Assembly: GCA_965237405.1 (NCBI GenBank) | Contig: OZ250139.1 | Location: 2,108,001 to 2,172,000 of the forward strand | Direction of reading: 5' to 3' | DNA length: 64,000 bases | Source: CAUZIB01 sp963663925 | GTDB taxonomy: Bacteria; Acidobacteriota; Vicinamibacteria; Vicinamibacterales; UBA8438 | Shown here: one piece after another, positions 17,395 through 26,810 of the stretch | Numbering within the stretch: the first letter of the stretch is position 1 | Layout: each line of letters begins with the position of its first letter | Made by a program: the position numbers and the translations under genes | The notes under the pieces: model-generated | Told to the model about the DNA's origin: nothing | Database searches by the model: none | What the model saw: the letters and a program-made list of their open reading frames with translations, nothing else

Positions 17395-20300
17395 CTAGTG
17401 GAAATTGTGAGACTCGATGTCGGGTCCAGCAGTCCACAATCTCCGACATCGTTCGGCTTTGATCGAAATTACACCGTCCTGGATCTGCAGCCGACCTTCC
17501 ACGAGGAGAAACGGCTGATCGAGAATCGTGGTCTTCTGCTCGGCAAACACTGACGGCTGAACGATGATGTTGGCAATCCCGGTCTCATCTTCGAGTGTCA
17601 AAAATACAAACCCTTTCGCGGTTCCAGGTCGTTGACGGGTGATCACTGCGCCGGCCACACGTACACGACAACCATGGCGCCCCCTGGATAAATCGACAGC
17701 ACGCAGCACACCACGCAGCGCAAACTCTCGACGATGAAATGACATGGGGTGTGGGCCTATTGTGAGCCTCGTGACCGCATAATCGGCCACCATCCGCTCG
17801 ACCGGCGTCATCTTCGGTAGTGGTGAAGATGCTGCGACCGCACCCCCTCCTATCTCCTGTCTCCTGTCTCCTGTTTCCTTGAGCAACGCCCCCTCTTTCT
17901 TTACCGCCCTCTCAATCTGCCACAGAGCCATTCGACGGTCATACCCAAATGTGTTAAGCGTCCCGACCTCCGCCAGCGTTGCCAACTCGTCACGCCGTAC
18001 ACCCGTCCGCGCGATCAAGTCATCAAGTGAGTCGAACCGTGCCCGTCGCAATTTACACCTCTCAGTCATGCGCACACGTGCTACAAAAACCACGCTGACC
18101 AACTGCCGTTTCGATGATTTCCAACATAGAGTTATCGTCGCGTCCACACTTGGGACACGACATGGATGTCGTCTCTTCCGTCGCTTGTCGTGTGGCGGTC
18201 GTATGTCGGTCCGGCTTGATTCCAGCCGATTCGATTGCCCGGCCCACGGCCTCGCGTAGGCCCGTGACATAACGCAGCCCAAGCCGAATCGTGCCGTCCT
18301 CATCGACCGTGCAATTCCAATTGGAGTGCTGCACGTCAATTTCAGCAAACCGTACGCCATGCCGCTGGGCATCCTTAACAAGCGTTGCCGGGTTGTAGAA
18401 CCCCATCGGCTGGTTGTTGAGTAACGCCGTGTAGAACGCCGCCGGGTAATGCGCCTTGAGATACGCATTGGCATAGACCAGCAAGGCAAAGCTCGCGGCA
18501 TGAGACTCGGGAAAGCCGTACAGCGCAAACGACGCAATCGACCGAACGATTTTCTCAACCGCATCACCGGTAATCCCCTGGCGCTGCATGCCCTCGCGGA
18601 GCTTGGTCTCGATCTGTTTCATCCGTCGCTCCGACCGCTTGAATCCCATCGCTTGGCGCAACTCCTCCGCCTCCCCCCCGGAGAATCCAGCCGCGACCAT
18701 CGCGATCCGCAACAACTGCTCTTGAAATAACGGCACGCCGAGAGTCCGCTTGAGGATTGGTTCAAGCAATGGATGGGGATATGACACCGGTTCTCGACCC
18801 GCCCGACGATTTAAATAGGAATGCGCCATCTGCCCGACGATCGGACCGGGACGAATGATCGCGACTTCGACGACGATGTCATAGAACTGCTCGGGACGTA
18901 GTCGGGGAAGGGTTGCCATCTGGGCACGCGATTCCACCTGAAATACGCCGATGGTGTCGGCCTCCTGCAACATGCGATAGACCTCTGGGTCTTCGGTAGG
19001 AAGGTGCGCGAAATCAACCTTGGGCGTCGGCGTGTTGATAAGCACGAGTGCTTCCTGGAGTACCGCCATCATGCCCAATCCCAGTAGGTCGACTTTGACG
19101 ATCCCCATATCGGTGCAATCGTTCTTGTCCCACTGCATAACGACACGATTGGGCATGCTGGCATTCTCGAGCGGAACCACCTCGTCCAAACGCCCCTGGC
19201 AGATAACCATGCCGCCGGAGTGCTGCCCGAGATGACGCGGGAGATCTTGAATGCGTGTCCAGAGATCACCGAATAACCGAATCGTCGAATCTTCACCGTT
19301 AAACCCGACATTGCGTAGATGCTGTTCCAAGCATTCGTCCGGATCGGTCCATTCAAAGTTGTGCATCGCCTTGGCCAACCGGTCGATTTTCGCCGACTCG
19401 ATCGACAGCGTCTTCCCAACTTCACGGGCGGCACTGCGTCCCCGATAGGTGATGACGTTGGCGGTCATCCCCGCGCCCAAGCGGCCGTATCGTTCGTAGA
19501 CATACTGGATGACCTGCTCACGGCGGTCACCGCTCGGAAGATCGATGTCGATATCCGGCCATTCGCCACGCTCCTCCGAGAGAAACCGCTCGAACAGCAG
19601 CTCCATCCTGATCGGGTCCACCGCGGTAATCCCAAGGCTGTAGCACACGGCGCTGTTGGCAGCCGATCCTCTCCCCTGAGCCAGAATGCCGTGCTGTCGA
19701 CAGTAATTGACGATGTCCCAGACGATGAGGAAATACCCGGCCAGGTCGAGCTTCTCGATCAGATCGAGCTCACGCGTTACTTGACGACGTGCCGTATCGT
19801 GATACGGACGATACCGCTCACGCGCTCCGACCTCGGTGATCTTTCGCAGAAACGATCCCATCGTTTCCCCAGACGGCACTGGGAACTCTGGAAAGCGATA
19901 TCCGAGATTCGCCATCGTGTAGCCCAGTCGATCGGCGAGTTCGTGCGTCGTTTTGACCACCGCTGGAAGATCGTGAAACAGTCGGGCCATCATCTCCGGC
20001 GACTTCAAATACCGTTCGGTATTCCGGTCGAGACGCCGACCAGCGCGGGCAAGTGTGGTCTAGTGGCGGATGCAGGTCAGCACATCGTAGAGGGATCGTT
20101 CCGAAGGCTCCGCAAACCGCACACCGTTAGTCGCCACCACCGGCACGTGACAAGCCGCTGCCATCGCAAGCAATGCCTGGTTGTCATGCTCCTCGTCACG
20201 CAAGAGATGTCGCTGCACCTCGACATACACCTGGGCTTGACCGAACAACCCGAGCAGACGATCGAGGACTCCGCCCACGCCATCTCGATGCCCCATCAAC

Positions 20301-20719
20301 GCCGGTCGACCCGCCAGCGCGACCAACCCGGACGTCTGTCCGTCGAGCTCCTCGAGTGCAAGCGCCCCTTCGCCCTTGGGAGCGTTCCGTTTCATCCGAG
20401 TGACGAGCCGGCACAAATTTCGATAGCCCGCTTGGGTCTCGACGAGTACAGGCAACCGCCACAGCACCGGGACACGCGGCTGAGAATCTGTCCCCTGACT
20501 GGACCCGTTGGCTCGGATCGTGAGCTCGCTGCCGATGATCGGCTTAATCCCAGCCGCTAGTGCGGCTTTGTGAAATCTGGAAACCCCACCTACGCCGTCT
20601 CGATCGAGCAGCGCCATGGCGGGATAGCCGAGCATCGCGGCCCGGTCGACCAGCGTTTCGGGAAGCGACGCCCCATCAAGGAAGGAAAATGCGGAGGAGG
20701 TATGAAGTTCGATATACAT
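17395..20719 (-). pseudogene. dnaE2: Error-prone DNA polymerase DnaE2/ImuC, interrupted
   Basis: Three pieces make one DnaE2. 20719-20063 is the PHP domain (MYIELHTSSAFSFLDGAS...LTCIRH). An in-frame TAG at 20062-20060 follows, then TTLARAGRRLDRNTERYLKSPEM in the same frame and the polymerase core (ILAQGRGSAANS, PDIDIDLPSGDRREQV) to a TGA at 18062. The C-terminal part (ARFDSLDDLIARTG..., OB fold RVRVAGAVITRQRPGTAKGF) lies in another frame down to 17395. Where the core should join it, about 150 extra bases encode a zinc-ribbon-like stretch. The catalytic aspartates are kept. Mutasome translesion synthesis needs this polymerase, so the pathway is probably inactive, barring stop readthrough or sequence error. 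Confidence 0.85.
17845..17879 (-). repeat. 7-bp tandem repeat, five units, inside dnaE2
   Basis: Read on the minus strand: AGGAAAC, AGGAGAC, AGGAGAC, AGGAGAT, AGGAGGG. It lies in the dnaE2 C-terminal fragment in a linker (KETGDRRQEIGGG) between the helix-hairpin region and the OB fold. It belongs to the same heptamer family as three other sites in 20.7-23.5 kb. Confidence 0.85.
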
Positions 20720-20740
20720 GATGAGGGGTTTGTAAAAGGC

Positions 20741-20761
20741 AGGAATCAGGAGATAGGAGTG
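20741..20761 (+). repeat. 7-bp tandem repeat, three units
   Basis: AGGAATC, AGGAGAT, AGGAGTG on the plus strand, 21 bases upstream of the dnaE2 start codon. This copy is in the opposite orientation to those at 17845 and 21114. Confidence 0.75.
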
Positions 20762-21113
20762 AGAATCGAGCGACCGTACGCATCTAATATGCGTCCGATC
20801 TCATCAAGTCATCCAGCAACTCGGTATTCTTCGAAAAATCAAAGATCCTGCGTAAGGATGGGGTGATAACAGGTTTCTTCTAGTGAACCTTGTGCGATGT
20901 TAATGAAATTGGTCTCGTCGGTTCGACCGCGTCTTTTGAAGCCTTCTGCGATGTTTGCTGGAATCGAAACGGCGACTCGTCTCACTTATGTCGTAAGCCC
21001 GTAGAGCTCAAATTAGGGAAATCTTGCGGTCTGCTTGTAAGCTTTCAGACTAGTCAATGGCTCTTCTACCAAACAACCAAGTCCCGAAATCTCTCCGCTG
21101 GTTGCCTCATAAT

Positions 21114-21141
21114 TTCTCCTGCCTCCTGTCTCCTGCTTCCT
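21114..21141 (-). repeat. 7-bp tandem repeat, four units
   Basis: On the minus strand: AGGAAGC, AGGAGAC, AGGAGGC, AGGAGAA, 18 bases beyond the imuB stop codon. Confidence 0.8.
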
Positions 21142-21159
21142 AATGACTTCCGAATCACC

Positions 21160-22566
21160 TTAGTCCTCCACTCCCTCCACAAACCACTGATCGGATGTCC
21201 GGTCTCGAAACATCCGATACACCTCACCGTTACTCAAGGCGATGTCCCACTCATCGCGGTCCCAGGCAGCATCGGATGACATCCACCACTGTCCCGAGCT
21301 CCGCCAGGGCCCGGCCCAGGTAATGATCGGCCCACCCTCTAGATGGCGATATCCGGTTGAGACATGGACGGGGCTCCCCCGCTCAACCCTGACACATACC
21401 GGAACCGGAATCCGAAACCGTCGAAGTACGGGCGCAAGATGTTCGCAAGGCTCTGCGGGCTGCGAAGTAATGGCCGTGGGCGCAAACGGCTGCATCTCGA
21501 ATGCCCCCGGCTGATGAGTGTCGACCAAGGCAGGCGACCCACAACGTTGTTCCCCCATCAATACGGTCAGCCGTCCCAACAACGTCGAGAGGCGCTCGGC
21601 CGACGGCACCGCACGTTCCAAAAAGGAAAACTGGATAGTGCGTGCCGGAACGGGATCGACCGTTACCGTCACCCGATCAATCCCTACAGGCGGTGGATGC
21701 GCCTTCAAGTCGAGCAAGATAAGCGTGCGTAAGACCTTTGGGTCACTGACAACTTTGGGAAACCGAAGGGTGCGTTCATGGGTGTCACGCGATACCAAGG
21801 TCAACCGCAGGTGCAGCATGCCAACAGCAAACCCGCGGGCAATGAGATCCACGAACAATGGCTCGAGCATACGTCGCAACACGAACGACAATGGCTCAAG
21901 CCCGTCGATTGGCCACTCGAGAACAACCGATTGCTCGAAACGCTCTTCGATCGGGTCTGGGACTAACGGCCGGCTGTCTTCTCCGCGAGCCATCCGTTGC
22001 AACTCCATCCCGCCGGCCCCCAGCCGACTAAACAGTTCCGGCGTCGGCAGGGCGGCAAGCTCCCCGAGGGTCTTGATTCCCCATCGCTGCACAACGGGCA
22101 AGAGTACCGCTACCGACACAGCAAGGCAGGCAGGATCGGCTAGCTGAATCGTGGTACGTTGTGCTCGTTGCCGTTTGTGCATGCTTGGACCACTGGCCTG
22201 TGCGCTCGAAAGCTTCTTTAACACCGCAAGCGGCAAGGTCGAGAGTGCCTCTGCTTCGCCTCCTGGAGGGATGACCGTCAACCCACATCGTCCTTGTGTT
22301 GCTAACAGAGCCGCCATCTTCCTGCTAGCGACCGCAACCCGAACCTGAAGCTGCCGGTCAGCCGCCATCCGTCGTAACCGTTCGCCGATTTCACGCGGGG
22401 ACCCCCACAACTGCTCCAGGCCATTAATGTCCAACACCACGAGTTCACGCCCATGCACCTCAACCCGTGGAGAGTGCTCGTGTGCAAGGTAAGTGAGCAC
22501 CCGTATCGGGTTCGATACAGAACGGGTGATCACGCTGTAAGGTGAAGCAAAGAGACAGGCGAACAT
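21160..22566 (-). CDS. imuB: ImuB-like Y-family polymerase homolog (mutasome bridge)
   Basis: 468 residues of the DinB/UmuC fold. The N-terminal part has VEVHGRELVVLDINGLEQLWGSPREIGERL (the ImuB version of the palm). A helix-hairpin region follows (IKTLGELAALPTPELFSRLG), then a little-finger domain and a C-terminal ImuB extension ending in WFVEGVED. ImuB proteins normally lack the catalytic carboxylates of Y-family polymerases and act as a hub that links the clamp, ImuA and DnaE2. The frame is intact. It begins 4 bases after the imuA stop, so the two are co-transcribed; dnaE2 follows after a 440-base gap. Confidence 0.82.
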   Translation of the reverse strand: MFACLFASPYSVITRSVSNPIRVLTYLAHEHSPRVEVHGRELVVLDINGLEQLWGSPREIGERLRRMAADRQLQVRVAVASRKMAALLATQGRCGLTVIPPGGEAEALSTLPLAVLKKLSSAQASGPSMHKRQRAQRTTIQLADPACLAVSVAVLLPVVQRWGIKTLGELAALPTPELFSRLGAGGMELQRMARGEDSRPLVPDPIEERFEQSVVLEWPIDGLEPLSFVLRRMLEPLFVDLIARGFAVGMLHLRLTLVSRDTHERTLRFPKVVSDPKVLRTLILLDLKAHPPPVGIDRVTVTVDPVPARTIQFSFLERAVPSAERLSTLLGRLTVLMGEQRCGSPALVDTHQPGAFEMQPFAPTAITSQPAEPCEHLAPVLRRFRIPVPVCVRVERGSPVHVSTGYRHLEGGPIITWAGPWRSSGQWWMSSDAAWDRDEWDIALSNGEVYRMFRDRTSDQWFVEGVED

Positions 22567-22570
22567 CTAA

Positions 22571-23386
22571 TCATCCGGTTCGCGCGATCTCGCATCGGAA
22601 ACCATCCGTTGCGAGTTGAAGTCGACGGCTCGGATGACGGGTTGACTCGCCGCGAACACCGATTTCGAGCCCTTGAAAGACTCGACTCCGCGAGCTGCTT
22701 CCCAGCCATCGCGCGGCACGATCACGATCCACGAGAATGATCGAACGACCACGCGCGCTGCGCCCCATCGTGATGGGTCCCACTACAACGCCAACTGTTT
22801 CGCTACCCTCGATAGCACGTGCGATCCGCCGCCATGTCGTGAATGAGAGTCGTTGGATAGACGCTACGGGAGCATCGGCCAAGTCGACAGCCACGAGACC
22901 AAACCGTCCTGCCAGAGACACAAGGTTCGATGCTTTAATTGCTCGATCAATGTCCTGTGGAACAGACCAACCAGACTTGGACTGAGGCGCACGTTGACGG
23001 CCACGGATCCAGAGCAGGCGCGACAAGTCGATCCCAGCAGCGTGTCCCGAAACGGGATCGAAGGTGTCAAACGTATCGATGAGAGTCACGACTTCCCCTC
23101 GTCTAGTGGCCGACGCGAGAATGGCGCACAACAAGCTCATCCGACCGGACGATGGGTGCCCTACGATTTCAGAAAGATGTCCACGTGCAAGCCCCCCCCC
23201 CCCCCCGAGGTGCTCATCGAGACTAATGACCCCTGTTTCAGCCAACCGTTCGGTGGGAAGCGGCTTTAAAGAAACAAGTGTTCCGTCAAGATTCTGAACA
23301 CGTAACAACGACTCGAGATCAATAAGATTTAACTTAATTTCGTTTTTTCTTCGCCTAATATACCGCGTCAGTTTAAAGGAGATCAA
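22571..23386 (-). CDS. imuA: ImuA-like RecA-fold protein of the mutasome
   Basis: 271 residues. The start of the RecA-like core is ISLDEHLGGGGGLARGHLSEIVGHPSSGRMSLL, where related proteins have LGGGLPRG...EI.G and a degenerate Walker A. Further RecA-fold strands are VTLIDTFDTFDP and FGLVAVDLAD. A C-terminal tail rich in basic residues follows. The five glycines come from a run of exactly 15 G on the coding strand, two codons longer than the usual motif. The first codon is a TTG at 23386 and the true start is uncertain. No LexA box was seen in the 100 bases upstream. Confidence 0.75.
   Translation of the reverse strand: MISFKLTRYIRRRKNEIKLNLIDLESLLRVQNLDGTLVSLKPLPTERLAETGVISLDEHLGGGGGLARGHLSEIVGHPSSGRMSLLCAILASATRRGEVVTLIDTFDTFDPVSGHAAGIDLSRLLWIRGRQRAPQSKSGWSVPQDIDRAIKASNLVSLAGRFGLVAVDLADAPVASIQRLSFTTWRRIARAIEGSETVGVVVGPITMGRSARGRSIILVDRDRAARWLGSSSRSRVFQGLEIGVRGESTRHPSRRLQLATDGFRCEIARTG
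23192..23206 (-). repeat. Homopolymer G15 tract in the imuA coding region
   Basis: Fifteen consecutive C on the plus strand, encoding five glycines. With 15 units imuA is in frame; loss or gain of one base truncates the protein. Runs this long slip easily during replication, and during sequencing. Confidence 0.85.
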
Positions 23387-23413
23387 TAGGAAGGTGAGAA
23401 AATGAAAGAATGC

Positions 23414-23440
23414 AGGAAATAGGAGGTAGGCCTCCTACCT
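23414..23440 (+). repeat. Heptamer repeat ending in a hairpin
   Basis: AGGAAAT, AGGAGGT then AGGCCTCCTACCT. AGGTAGG pairs with CCTACCT around a 3-base loop. It lies between the divergent imuA and DUF983 genes. Confidence 0.65.
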
Positions 23441-23485
23441 TCGACCCTCTTTTGTCCCCCTGCTAGAATTCCACCTGGAGGACGC

Positions 23486-23861
23486 GTGCTTCAGGAGTTC
23501 TTCGACATCCTTTTGCGAGGTTTCAAGCTTCGCTGTCCATGCTGTGGGCACGGACAGCTATTCAAAACCACGTTTCGGTTGAACGACTACTGCTCAGCTT
23601 GCGGCGAACGATACGAACGTGAATGAACCGGGTCAATGGTTTGGCGCGGTCTATATCAACCTCGGACTCACACTTATCCTAACAGGCGCCTGGTTTACGA
23701 TGACTCAGAACATCACCTCACTCTCAATACCACAGCAGCTCTGGATCTGGATAGCAGTTGGAGCCGTCGCCTCGCTCGCGTTCTACCGGTTTTCGAAAAA
23801 ACTCTGGACCAGCATCATCTTTCACGACGAAGGTCTGTACATCCCGTGGCCAAACCGGTAA
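23486..23861 (+). pseudogene. DUF983 family membrane protein split by a 4-bp duplication
   Basis: The first frame (GTG 23486, GGAGG just upstream) encodes 46 residues with the DUF983 zinc-ribbon start LLRGFKLRCPCCGHGQLF and CSACGERYERE, then TGA at 23624. The second frame (GTG 23619 to 23861) resumes with EPGQWFGAVYINLGLTLILTGAWF and two transmembrane helices, the rest of the family. Between them the sequence reads TGAATGAA; removing one TGAA restores one continuous frame (...RYEREPGQWFG...). The overlap of stop and restart codons might allow reinitiation, so residual function cannot be excluded. DUF983 has no assigned function. Confidence 0.8.
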
Positions 23862-25123
23862 GCAAACACCCATCCACCCAGCAGCCCGGTCCCACCAACA
23901 CTCCCACTGCCACGGTTCCGGTCGGTCTACGGATTCTCCGAAGACTCATTGCATCGTTTTCGTACCCAAGCTTTCGTAATCTCTGGCTTGCAGCCTTTAC
24001 CTCGGCTGTCGGAACCTGGATGCAACGATTCGCACAACAGTGGCTCATCCTCACCATCACCGGATCGGCCTTCTTTCTTGGTCTCGACACGTTTCTTGGT
24101 GAACTCCCCCTGCTCCTCTTCACGTTGATTGGTGGCGTCATCGCTGACCGTCACGACCGCCGTCATCTGCTCATCGCGTCGCAGAGCCTCCAGATGGTGT
24201 GCGCGCTAACGCTGACCGCTTTGGTGTTCTTCGACGTTGTAGAGGTGCGCTACATTTTGATCTTGTCGTTTCTGACCGGCGTTGCGCAGGCTTTCGGCGG
24301 ACCGGCCTTTCAGTCGATGATCCCGTCGCTCGTTCCGCGCGCGACGCTGCCCAACGCGGTTGCTTTGAACTCGATTCAGTTCAACCTCGCGCAAATGATC
24401 GGTCCACTAATCGGCGGAGCTGTCTTAGTGACGTTCGGAATGGTTGCGTGCTTTGGCCTCAACGTTCTGTCATATCTTGCGGTCATCGTCGTCCTCGCTC
24501 TGATGCGGCTCCCTCTCCCGAAGACCGCGTCCCGTCAGAAGATCCTGATCGAGTTAAAGGGCGGACTTTCTTACGTTCGACACGAGGGTGCGCTATCCGC
24601 ACTGGTGGTGCTCGCAGTGGCTACAACATCATTAGGGCTTCCAGTGCGTGCGTTCCTTCCCGTATTTGCCGAAAACGCCGCTCACCTCAGCCTGATGATG
24701 ACTTCGCTCGGCGCCGGCGCCGTGGTCGGTGCGCTGACGGTCGCTTGGCTTAATCAGTTTGAGCACATGGGACGAACCTTGCTGATTGTGCAGATTGTGT
24801 TCAGTGGGCTTGTCATTGTGTTCGCCCTGCTGCCGATCACAAGCGGCAGCTACTTCGTCCTATTTCTGATTGGCGTCGCGCTGCTGATGATCGTGTCGCT
24901 GGCGAACTCACTAGTTCAGCTCACCGTGCCCAATGAGCTACGCGGGCGGGTGCTCAGCATCTATCTAGTTGCATTTCGTGGTGGGATGCCGATCGGGAGC
25001 TTGGTCAGTGGTTACTTCATCACCCTCTCGTCGGCACCAACGGTGATCGTTGTAGACGGCGTACTGCTCGCGCTTGTCGCGACGTACTTCCTCATCCGCA
25101 GCCACGGGGTACGGGAGCTTTAG
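23846..25123 (+). CDS. MFS transporter, EntS-like (MFS_3) exporter family
   Basis: A 425-residue, 12-helix transporter. The N-terminal half starts FSYPSFRNLWLAAFTSAVGTWMQRFAQQW, which is typical of the MFS_3 group; the motif A loop is GGVIADRHDRR, and helix 5 has QMIGPLIGGAVLV. The C-terminal half includes PNELRGRVLSIYLVAFRGGMPIGSLVSGYF. GTG 23846 overlaps the end of the DUF983 frame and gives a normal-length N-terminus with a short polar extension. The family includes siderophore and drug exporters; the substrate cannot be told from sequence. Confidence 0.88.
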   Translation: MAKPVSKHPSTQQPGPTNTPTATVPVGLRILRRLIASFSYPSFRNLWLAAFTSAVGTWMQRFAQQWLILTITGSAFFLGLDTFLGELPLLLFTLIGGVIADRHDRRHLLIASQSLQMVCALTLTALVFFDVVEVRYILILSFLTGVAQAFGGPAFQSMIPSLVPRATLPNAVALNSIQFNLAQMIGPLIGGAVLVTFGMVACFGLNVLSYLAVIVVLALMRLPLPKTASRQKILIELKGGLSYVRHEGALSALVVLAVATTSLGLPVRAFLPVFAENAAHLSLMMTSLGAGAVVGALTVAWLNQFEHMGRTLLIVQIVFSGLVIVFALLPITSGSYFVLFLIGVALLMIVSLANSLVQLTVPNELRGRVLSIYLVAFRGGMPIGSLVSGYFITLSSAPTVIVVDGVLLALVATYFLIRSHGVREL

Positions 25124-25249
25124 GTAAGGTCCAGATACTAAACCTCTCCACGCGAACATCGAGTTGAGCGGCACCTCCGCCGGTAGGTAGCAAACCTCGT
25201 TGTCGCTTGAGAGCTTCACCCCCCCCTCGAGACGTTTTACAGGTGTAGT

Positions 25250-25779
25250 ATGTCTTTCGTGATCAAGCTCTTACCTGCGGTCACCTTATTCACGTTTCTC
25301 ATCACATCACTCCAAGCATATCAACGGCCCACGACATCGAAAATACACACGTCCTGATCACATTCTCGTCTTACGGCCAATATCAAATCGATGTCCTAAA
25401 CGATGCCAACTGGATGTGGCTTCGCCTTGTAGGACGGAAGCGACGCTGCCGGTTACCCAGGAGCGTGACCATACTCTTCACCGGCGAGGCAGCAACGATC
25501 GACTCGGTTCAGTACCTGCCTCCGGTGTCTCCAGCTCAAACAGACGCAATCGGATTGGCCGAGCCGGAATTCATACGCCTCAGGGGACCGGTTCCGGCCG
25601 ATGCTACAACACTTTACCTGGGGGTCGAGATGGGTCAGCTCACTGTGATCGGAACAACGGCAGCAGCGGTGATGGGAACTCTACAAAAGGAATGGTATCG
25701 ACGACGAGTAGCGGTTCCGACTTCGATCGCAATTACTGCGATGGGACTGTACTGGACAATCGGACGACTCTTCTTGTAG
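25250..25779 (+). pseudogene. HupE/UreJ_2 family membrane protein remnant
   Basis: ATG 25250 opens a signal-peptide-like frame (MSFVIKLLPAVTLFTFLITSLQAY) that shifts near 25325 to AHDIENTHVLITFSSYGQYQIDVLNDANW, the usual start of the mature part of these proteins. The frame then runs to 25779 and ends LYLGVEMGQLTVIG...WYRRRVAVPTSIAITAMGLYW, the family C-terminus. Most of the six-helix core between them is missing, so it carries a frameshift and a large deletion. HupE/UreJ proteins are thought to move nickel or cobalt; this copy cannot. Confidence 0.7.
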
Positions 25780-25823
25780 ACAATGGGATGCCACTAGCCG
25801 GATATTCGAATCATCGTGCCACC

Positions 25824-26810
25824 ATGACCACATCACATCTCGTCGACCCGGACGCGACACTCAGCCGACAAGACGTTAAGGACATCTATCAGCGCGGCCT
25901 CCTGACCTTGGTCTTCGAGGCCGCAAAGGTCCACCGCAACGCTCAAAACCCGACGGAAATCCAGTGCGCGTCGCTGCTCAGCGTCAAGACGGGCGGATGT
26001 CCGGAAGACTGCGCATATTGCCCACAATCAGCGCACTATCAGACGGATGTTCGCGCGGAGCCGCTCATGAGCGTGCGGGAGGTCATCGCCGCGGCGAAAC
26101 GGGCACGGGCGGACGGAGCTGATCGCTTCTGCCTGGGAACGGCGTGGCGCGAGATCCACGACGGACCCGAGTTCGACCGAGTTCTCGAGATGGTCGAAGC
26201 GGTGAAGGCGGAGGGGCTCGAGACATGTGTCACATTGGGCATGCTGACCGACGCTCAGGCCAAGCGGTTGAGCGAAGCTGGACTCGACTACTACAACCAC
26301 AATCTAGATACCGGGCGGGCATTCTACTCGAAGGTCATTAGCACCCGACACTACGACGATCGGCTGCGCACGCTCGAGTCGGTGCGACGGGTCGGACTGA
26401 AGGTCTGCTGTGGCGGAATCCTCGGTATGGGGGAAAGCCACGACGACCGGATCGACTTACTGTACGAGCTGGCTCGCCAGACCCCACCGCTCGAAAGCGT
26501 ACCGATCAACGTGCTTGTCGCCGTAGCGGGCACACCACTTGCGGAGCAGACCCCAGTGCCCTGGGATGAGCTAGTCCGCGTCATTGCCACCGCACGCCTG
26601 CTGATACCCAACACCAAGATCAGGCTCAGCGCCGGTCGACTGGAGATGAGTGAGACGCTTCAAGCCTTCTGCTTTTTGGCCGGAGCGAATTCGATTTTCT
26701 TCGGTGACCGATTACTGACGACCGCGAACGCTTCGATCGATACTGATCGTGCGCTGCTCGATCGACTTGGCCTGCACCCCGTGCAGCCGAGCAAAGCGGC
26801 TGACGTCTAG
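25824..26810 (+). CDS. bioB: Biotin synthase BioB
   Basis: A 328-residue radical SAM enzyme that inserts sulfur into dethiobiotin. Cluster motif GCPEDCAYCPQSAHY, then FCLGTAWRE, YYNHNLDT, CCGGILGMGE and SAGRLEMSE, which together cover the 4Fe-4S and auxiliary 2Fe-2S ligands. The start is placed at ATG 25824, where family similarity begins; longer frames overlap the dead HupE gene. Its stop shares a CTAG with the stop of the convergent bioA gene. bioF-bioD-bioA lie on the other strand, so biotin synthesis is split into two transcripts. No BirA operator was recognised upstream. Confidence 0.95.
   Translation: MTTSHLVDPDATLSRQDVKDIYQRGLLTLVFEAAKVHRNAQNPTEIQCASLLSVKTGGCPEDCAYCPQSAHYQTDVRAEPLMSVREVIAAAKRARADGADRFCLGTAWREIHDGPEFDRVLEMVEAVKAEGLETCVTLGMLTDAQAKRLSEAGLDYYNHNLDTGRAFYSKVISTRHYDDRLRTLESVRRVGLKVCCGGILGMGESHDDRIDLLYELARQTPPLESVPINVLVAVAGTPLAEQTPVPWDELVRVIATARLLIPNTKIRLSAGRLEMSETLQAFCFLAGANSIFFGDRLLTTANASIDTDRALLDRLGLHPVQPSKAADV

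Larger units (their letters stand above)
20720..21159. other. 440-base gap between imuB and dnaE2, non-coding
   Basis: No convincing coding frame on either strand, and no recognisable remnant. It is AT-richer than the flanks and is bounded by heptamer repeats on both sides (20741-20761 and 21114-21141). In most mutasome operons imuB and dnaE2 are nearly adjacent, so this looks like inserted or degenerated sequence. Confidence 0.6.

Noticed and set aside
19319..20560. 413-codon plus-strand frame opposite dnaE2
   Set aside because: It is the antisense shadow of the DnaE2 core, whose conserved motifs are on the minus strand; its own translation has no recognisable domain.
17845..21141. Heptamer repeats as a CRISPR array
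   Set aside because: Units are 7 bases, directly tandem, with no spacers and no cas genes in the window.
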